Assembly: GCA_002438075.1 (NCBI GenBank)
Contig: DJSQ01000041.1
Location: 1-18,108 of the forward strand
Direction of reading: 5' to 3'
Source of the DNA: Clostridiales bacterium UBA6330
GTDB lineage: Bacteria > Bacillota > Clostridia > Oscillospirales > CAG-272
DNA: 18,108 nucleotides
The notes beneath the pieces are model-generated. The model did not search any database. It was not told where the DNA came from and saw only the letters and a list, made by a program, of their open reading frames with translations. Each line of letters opens with the position of its first letter. The first letter of the stretch is position 1. The position numbers and the translations under genes were made by a program. Of the stretch, positions 13,672-18,108 are shown piece after piece.

Positions 13672-15988
13672 AGAACAGGGAAACGCCGAAGGACTGCGCG
13701 ATGGTTTGCAACAGGCGGCACAGCGCGTAGGAGACGGGAACGGAGAAAACGACGGCAAGCAGCAGGGACGCGGTCACCTCCCATATTCGCATTCCGACAA
13801 AACCGCCGTTGCTCATGCCGGCGGCGCGCCAGGCGGGGAGCTCCCGCTTCCGCTCCCTGTGCCGGGTCAGGAGCATCTGCACGCATCCCACCGGCGAGAT
13901 CACCGCCGCGGCGCCGAAAAAGAACCGCAACAGCGCCAGGTTGTTCTCCACCGTCTGCCGCATTGTGCCAAACACGGTGTCGCAATCCACCAATACGGAG
14001 CCGGTCGGACGGATCTGTTCGCTCACCGCACGGGACCGCGTGCGGTCGGCATCCTCCGAACGGAAGCGGACGCAGATCAAATTGTCCTGCAATCCCAGCG
14101 CCGCCGCATCCAGGAACACGATTGGGAACCGGCTCTCCATCGTTTCGCTGACCGTCAGCACGGCGGTCACCCCCTGCACCTTCACCTCCAGCGGGTCGCC
14201 GACCGTAACGCCGAGCAGCTCCGCAATCGGTTGGGAGAGCGCAATCTCCGCCCCTTCGGGCAGTCGCAGGGGAAGGGCGTCCGTGTTCATACATCCACTC
14301 TCCCGCTCCCGCAGGGAAAAGCCCATGGTCTGCACGCCGCCGGAAAGGTTGACCTCACTGAAAAAGGAGAATCGGAGCACCGCACTGACATCCTCGCGTG
14401 CCCGTAGCAGTTCCTCCGTCCGGTCATTCGCGTTCGCCGCCACGCAGTCGGCAGAGAAAATGTCCAAAATGGAATCGGTCTGTGCCTCGATCGACCGAAC
14501 ACAGGCGGTGACGGTCAGGAAGAGCGCAAGCAGGAGCGTCAGAATCCGACAGGTGTGGCGCGCGGGGAAGCTGCTGCGCAGATTGTTTGACACCAGCCAA
14601 ACGGCGGCGGACGGGCGCCGACGCTGTTCGGTCACCCGCACCGCCCTGTGCGCAAGCCACCGCAGAATCGGGGGCAGCACCGCATAGACAAACCAAAGGA
14701 AGAGAAAGACCGCCGGGACAGCGAGCAGATACCGGAGCCGCACCTCAAGGAACAGCATCGCGGCAACGCAGACAAGCACACCCGTGAAAGGGACCAACAC
14801 GGTCGAGACGGAGGGTGCCTGCAATTGCACCGATGTACCGTCCGCAGGCTGTTTTTTCGCCACCGCAAGGTGCCTTCCGACCGATGCCAGTGTAAGCGCC
14901 GGTGCCCACAGCATTCCGACGAGGACGCAGGCGCGGTCCGGAAAAAAGAGCCCGTTCCAACCGTACTGCACCTCCAGCCACAAAAGAATCCGTTTGGCAA
15001 GGCACACGCCCGCCGCGCCGCCGACAAGACCATATAGCAGTCCTTCAAACAGCTGCATCCCCTGCAGCTGTGCCGGACTTGCCCCGCAAATCCGAAACAG
15101 CGCATATTCCGCGCTTCGGTGGCAGGACAGCATTTTCAGCGCGCTCCACAGCAGGAGGACCGTCAGCAGGAGCAGCAGCCCCGCCGGGAGCCAAACCGAC
15201 AGCAGTTGAATCATCATCCAGGAGGGTGTCCGTTCGGTCGCGGCGGTCAGAACCACGGTTTTGTCCGCCATGACGGGATGTGCCGCAAGCGCCTGCATCA
15301 GCGCCTGTGCATCCGCGTCGGGATTCAGCCGCACCGCCAGGCGCGTGGCGGGAATTCCGACCCGCTCCAGTCCGGAGAGCTCCGGAAATCGATCCACCAA
15401 CTCTCCGGCAATCCGTCCGGTGGAGATTAGCAGGTCGCTGTCGCTGAGTAATCCCGTCGGCTCGGCAATCGCCTGCACCGTGAAGGTGTATTCCCCGCCG
15501 AGGACGGAGAGCGTAAACGGCATCCCCACCCGCAGCTGATGCCGCCGAGAGAAGCCCGTGGAAATGATCGCCGACTCCGACAGATTTTCCTCGGTAAAGC
15601 GCCCGTATTCGGTGTAGCGGAAGCAATAGAAGGCATCTGCCCCCGCAAAATCCACTGCTGAGGTCGTGACCAACTCGTCCCCGTCCTCACCGGGGAGGAT
15701 TCCCGGAAGCCGCAGAGCGCCAAAGACCGTTCCGTCCGCTCCGATCACGTCCTGCACATCATCGGCATAAAGCACCCGCACCGTGCTGTCCCCGCGCGGG
15801 GTAATGAGGATATCCCCCAATTCCCGATCTGCCGTCAGGGTCGACCGAGAATGCGCAACGAACGCCTGCGAGGTTTTGAACGAAACCGTCGCAACGGCGG
15901 CGGAAAACGCAACAATGACAAGGATGAGGAGCGGTCGGAGCGGCGCGCGGAGCACGGTGCGGAACCAATGCTTCAGAATCATTCTCAT
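13670..15988 (-). CDS. Large FtsX/MacB-type ABC transporter permease
   Basis: This 772-residue membrane protein has the architecture of FtsX-domain permeases that act by mechanotransmission (LolCE, MacB and bacitracin-type exporters) and not as classical importers. It has an N-terminal membrane segment (about 19-37) and a large extracytoplasmic region (38-260). A core membrane cluster follows (about 261-285, 312-334, 352-372, 393-415, 419-440, 481-500), then a second extracytoplasmic region (500-680). Two C-terminal segments are at 684-705 and 738-760. The FtsX cytoplasmic motif is visible as YALFRICGASPAQLQGM (295-311) and again degenerately as RKRELPAWRAAGMSN (713-727). It starts in the stop of the ATPase gene (ATGA overlap), so the pair forms one transporter. 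The substrate is unknown; the lipoprotein gene upstream may be its partner. Confidence 0.88.
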   Translation of the reverse strand: MRMILKHWFRTVLRAPLRPLLILVIVAFSAAVATVSFKTSQAFVAHSRSTLTADRELGDILITPRGDSTVRVLYADDVQDVIGADGTVFGALRLPGILPGEDGDELVTTSAVDFAGADAFYCFRYTEYGRFTEENLSESAIISTGFSRRHQLRVGMPFTLSVLGGEYTFTVQAIAEPTGLLSDSDLLISTGRIAGELVDRFPELSGLERVGIPATRLAVRLNPDADAQALMQALAAHPVMADKTVVLTAATERTPSWMMIQLLSVWLPAGLLLLLTVLLLWSALKMLSCHRSAEYALFRICGASPAQLQGMQLFEGLLYGLVGGAAGVCLAKRILLWLEVQYGWNGLFFPDRACVLVGMLWAPALTLASVGRHLAVAKKQPADGTSVQLQAPSVSTVLVPFTGVLVCVAAMLFLEVRLRYLLAVPAVFLFLWFVYAVLPPILRWLAHRAVRVTEQRRRPSAAVWLVSNNLRSSFPARHTCRILTLLLALFLTVTACVRSIEAQTDSILDIFSADCVAANANDRTEELLRAREDVSAVLRFSFFSEVNLSGGVQTMGFSLRERESGCMNTDALPLRLPEGAEIALSQPIAELLGVTVGDPLEVKVQGVTAVLTVSETMESRFPIVFLDAAALGLQDNLICVRFRSEDADRTRSRAVSEQIRPTGSVLVDCDTVFGTMRQTVENNLALLRFFFGAAAVISPVGCVQMLLTRHRERKRELPAWRAAGMSNGGFVGMRIWEVTASLLLAVVFSVPVSYALCRLLQTIAQSFGVSLF

Positions 15989-16659
15989 GGCAGCTTCTCC
16001 GTTTGCATCGGTGCCAACACGCCGTCCGCCAGCACCACGGCGCGGGAGGCATAGGACGCCACCCGCGCGCTGTGCGTCACCACAAGCACGCTGACGCCCT
16101 GCCTGCGGTTCAGCCCAACCAGCAGCTCCATCACCTCTGCGGCGGAGGCGGAATCCAGGCTTCCGGTCGGCTCATCCAGCATCAGAACGGACGGACGGTG
16201 GATAACCGCCCGTGCAATGGCGACCCGCTGCCGCTCCCCGCCCGACATGGTGCGCGGAAAGGCGGTCAGTAGGTGTCGGATGTGCATCATGTCCGCCAGC
16301 TCCTCCATCCACTGCCGCCCGCGCGTCAGGTCACCGTGGTTCAGGTAAAGTGGCAGGAGGATATTGTCCTGCCCGTTCAGCGTGGAGATCAGGTTCAGCG
16401 ACTGGTACACAAATCCCAGGCTCGTCCGACGCATTTCCGCCAGCCCGCGCTCCGACATTCCCACCAACTCCCGCCCGTCCAGGAGGATGCTACCGCTGTC
16501 CGTTGGGAGATTGCCTGCAAGAATGTTCAGGAGGGTGCTCTTCCCGCTTCCGCTCTCGCCCATGATGGCAAGAAAATCCCCGTCCTTCACGGTCACGCCG
16601 ACCCCGCGCAGTACCTGCCGTTCGCCAAAACGCTTGTTCAATTCCGTTGCAATCAGCAT
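15985..16659 (-). CDS. ABC transporter ATP-binding protein, LolD/MacB type
   Basis: This 224-residue ABC ATPase belongs to the LolD/MacB/FtsE class and drives the adjacent FtsX-type permease. All motifs are intact: Walker A GESGSGKS (34-41), Q-loop Gln86, signature MSGGE (138-142), Walker B VLMLDEP with Glu163, and the switch His196 in VVTHS. The length is normal for a single-domain LolD protein. The start has AGGGGGG upstream, and the stop overlaps the permease start, which ensures stoichiometric expression. A 116-bp gap separates it from the lipoprotein gene; within it I see no terminator and no strong promoter, so the three genes are probably co-transcribed. Confidence 0.94.
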   Translation of the reverse strand: MLIATELNKRFGERQVLRGVGVTVKDGDFLAIMGESGSGKSTLLNILAGNLPTDSGSILLDGRELVGMSERGLAEMRRTSLGFVYQSLNLISTLNGQDNILLPLYLNHGDLTRGRQWMEELADMMHIRHLLTAFPRTMSGGERQRVAIARAVIHRPSVLMLDEPTGSLDSASAAEVMELLVGLNRRQGVSVLVVTHSARVASYASRAVVLADGVLAPMQTEKLP

Positions 16660-16775
16660 ATAGCCCCCCTGTAATCATCAACTTATGACGGTTCCAAACG
16701 GTGATGTCGCATAAAAAGTGTGTTCGTCGGGATTGTCCCCATCCGGTGCTGACGTGCTAAACCGCTCGCATCACT
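16660..16775. other. Gap between lipoprotein and ABC ATPase genes
   Basis: The 116-bp interval has no hairpin with a T run and no convincing promoter on the minus strand. TTGGAA with TTACAG at 17-bp spacing is the best match and is weak. Read-through from the lipoprotein gene is therefore likely. Confidence 0.4.
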
Positions 16776-18065
16776 TCATCCCCACTCCCGAAACAGCAGG
16801 AAAGCCGCTGTGGGACACACGCCGCGCAGATACGACCACATGGCGCTTGCCTGCGCGTCCGCATCCGCCCCGCGTGCCGCCGCCAAAAGGGATGACAAAT
16901 CCCCCGCAGGGTAGCGTTCGAGAAAATCCGCATACGCCGACTGCAAGCCCGCACGCTCCAGAACCTTTTCCGCGTCCGCGCTGTCCCACGGCGCAAAGCG
17001 CCGCAGTCCTGCATCCACCGCAGCGGCGTTCTCCGCACAGTCCGTAAGGGCACGGCAGAGGACGGCAAGGCGCTCCGACGGTGCGGCAGTGTCCGAACAG
17101 AGAACCGACAGCTCCGCGCCGCTCATGTGTCCGACCAGTGCCGCATACAGCTCCAAAAGCTTCGGCATCAGTCCTGCCAGCTCCGTGAAAAAGCCGTTTT
17201 GGGACAGTATCAGGAGCACCGACTGCAAGGCAGTCTTTCCTGTTGCCGATTCGGACAGCTCGCGCACCAGCCGCGCCGAAATCTGCCACTGTGTCGGAGA
17301 CTCCCCTGCCGCGGCATAGGAGCTTCCCAACTGCCGCACAAGCAGAGCCAGCTCGTCCGAAGTCAGGAGAGCGCCGTCCGAAAGCTCGGAGATTCCGCCG
17401 CGCAAATCAGCAAGGGAACAAAACCACGCGGCGATTTCGGTCATTTCCGCAAACTGCTCGGCATCCAGCTCGGTTTCCATGTCCGTTTGCAGTGCCCGAA
17501 GCCGCTCGGCATCCTCCAGGTACCAGCTGTAGCCGTATTTTTCGTAGCGCGCCTCACACTGCTCCGCGCGATCTGCCAGCCAAATTTGGGAGAGGCGGTA
17601 GACCAGCTCCCCGCTCCGACCGACGCCCAAAACAGCGGATGCGTCCTTGTAAAGCCGAAAGGCGAGCGTCAGCGTGCCGAAATCCTCACCGTCCGATCGG
17701 ACTCGGTTCTCCAGCGCGCCCAGCAGGGCTTCGTATTCCGTCTCATCAATTGCAAGCGACTCAAACAGCGGGAGAATCTGCGCACGGACCCGCTTTGCCA
17801 GCGTCTGTAGCAGTTCTCCGTTCAGCCGCAAGCCGCGCGTCTGCTCCAAAAAATCCGCCGCAAGGGTGGTGATGCGGGTCGTTGCCGCCTCACGCCGGGC
17901 GTCGGAGTACGAAACCGTCCGTTGGCAGGGCTCAATCACCAGCCGCACGGACGAATCGGACGAAGGCGCATCGGGCTCTGCGCGGCAGGCGGCGAGATTC
18001 AGCAGGCATGAGAGCGCCAGCGTCCCGCAAGCAAGACGGCAGAAAAGCCGTTTTTTTGAAAGCAT
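16776..18065 (-). CDS. Uncharacterised helical lipoprotein of the ABC operon
   Basis: This 429-residue protein starts with a clear lipoprotein signal (Lys/Arg N-region, hydrophobic core, lipobox LAAC with Cys27), so it should be anchored on the outer face of the membrane. A short Ser/Asp/Pro linker (31-39) precedes a mostly alpha-helical, Leu/Ala/Glu-rich body with many ALxxL and LxxLA repeats, and no catalytic motif. I do not recognise a family. It has AAGGGGG before the ATG. It is the first gene of a leftward run with the LolD-type ATPase and FtsX-type permease, so it may be a substrate-binding or accessory partner, or the transporter may act on it. The sequence to the right of its start contains no promoter I can support, so the operon may begin outside the window. 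Confidence 0.8.
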   Translation of the reverse strand: MLSKKRLFCRLACGTLALSCLLNLAACRAEPDAPSSDSSVRLVIEPCQRTVSYSDARREAATTRITTLAADFLEQTRGLRLNGELLQTLAKRVRAQILPLFESLAIDETEYEALLGALENRVRSDGEDFGTLTLAFRLYKDASAVLGVGRSGELVYRLSQIWLADRAEQCEARYEKYGYSWYLEDAERLRALQTDMETELDAEQFAEMTEIAAWFCSLADLRGGISELSDGALLTSDELALLVRQLGSSYAAAGESPTQWQISARLVRELSESATGKTALQSVLLILSQNGFFTELAGLMPKLLELYAALVGHMSGAELSVLCSDTAAPSERLAVLCRALTDCAENAAAVDAGLRRFAPWDSADAEKVLERAGLQSAYADFLERYPAGDLSSLLAAARGADADAQASAMWSYLRGVCPTAAFLLFREWG

Positions 18066-18108
18066 CCCGATTCCCCCTTCTCAAAATCACTTCGAGGTTG
18101 CCCCGCAA

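Noticed and set aside
13561..14151. Arg-rich plus-strand frame near the permease 3' end
   Set aside because: It is extremely Arg/Pro/Ala rich, crosses the terminator and is a shadow of the permease gene.

Overview
The window looks like chromosomal DNA from an anaerobic gut-type Clostridia (Bacillota; Oscillospirales or Christensenellales-like). The grounds are strong AGGAGG-type ribosome binding sites, perfect sigma-A-type promoters, lipoprotein signal peptides, a sugar ABC solute-binding protein of the kind found in these gut genomes, AraC regulators, and scars of conjugative elements. The lineage is inferred by eye from protein character and was not confirmed by a search.

Region 1 (about 1-558) holds a small helix-turn-helix regulator of the kind carried by Clostridia integrative elements, and a terminator. 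Region 2 (558-8320, all minus strand) is a glycan-utilisation locus. In transcription order it has the 3' half of a sugar-binding lipoprotein gene, a beta-helix surface lipoprotein split by a one-base frameshift, a 170-bp MITE-like inverted-repeat element, a GH2 beta-mannosidase, a ROK sugar kinase and a GmhA-like SIS-domain sugar-phosphate isomerase, then a strong terminator. The last three genes are tightly coupled. A plausible reading is that beta-mannosides are hydrolysed, the sugar is phosphorylated and then isomerised.

Region 3 (about 8320-9027, plus strand) is an AraC regulator without its N-terminus, abutting head-to-head the solute-binding protein that also lacks its N-terminus. This is what a deletion, or an assembly chimera, across a divergent promoter would leave. 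Region 4 (9414-13210) is a second regulon. An AraC activator gene (plus strand) is divergent from a minus-strand operon of SDR dehydrogenase, type I 3-dehydroquinate-dehydratase-like enzyme, quinone-oxidoreductase-like MDR enzyme and a truncated, active-site-altered serine hydrolase. The two promoters are clearly visible back to back. The gene set suggests catabolism of a cyclic polyol acid such as quinate or shikimate, or of an unknown relative, because the dehydratase keeps its catalytic residues but not its usual substrate-contact residues.

Region 5 (13213-about 13590) is a fragment of a MobP-type conjugative relaxase. Region 6 (13634-18065, minus strand) is a lipoprotein / ABC ATPase / large FtsX-type permease operon closed by a perfect 38-bp palindromic terminator that begins at the permease stop codon.

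The left half shows repeated signs of decay or rearrangement: a frameshift, a deletion junction, a MITE that supplies a stop codon, a truncated hydrolase and a relaxase scar. I see no tRNA, rRNA or CRISPR array.
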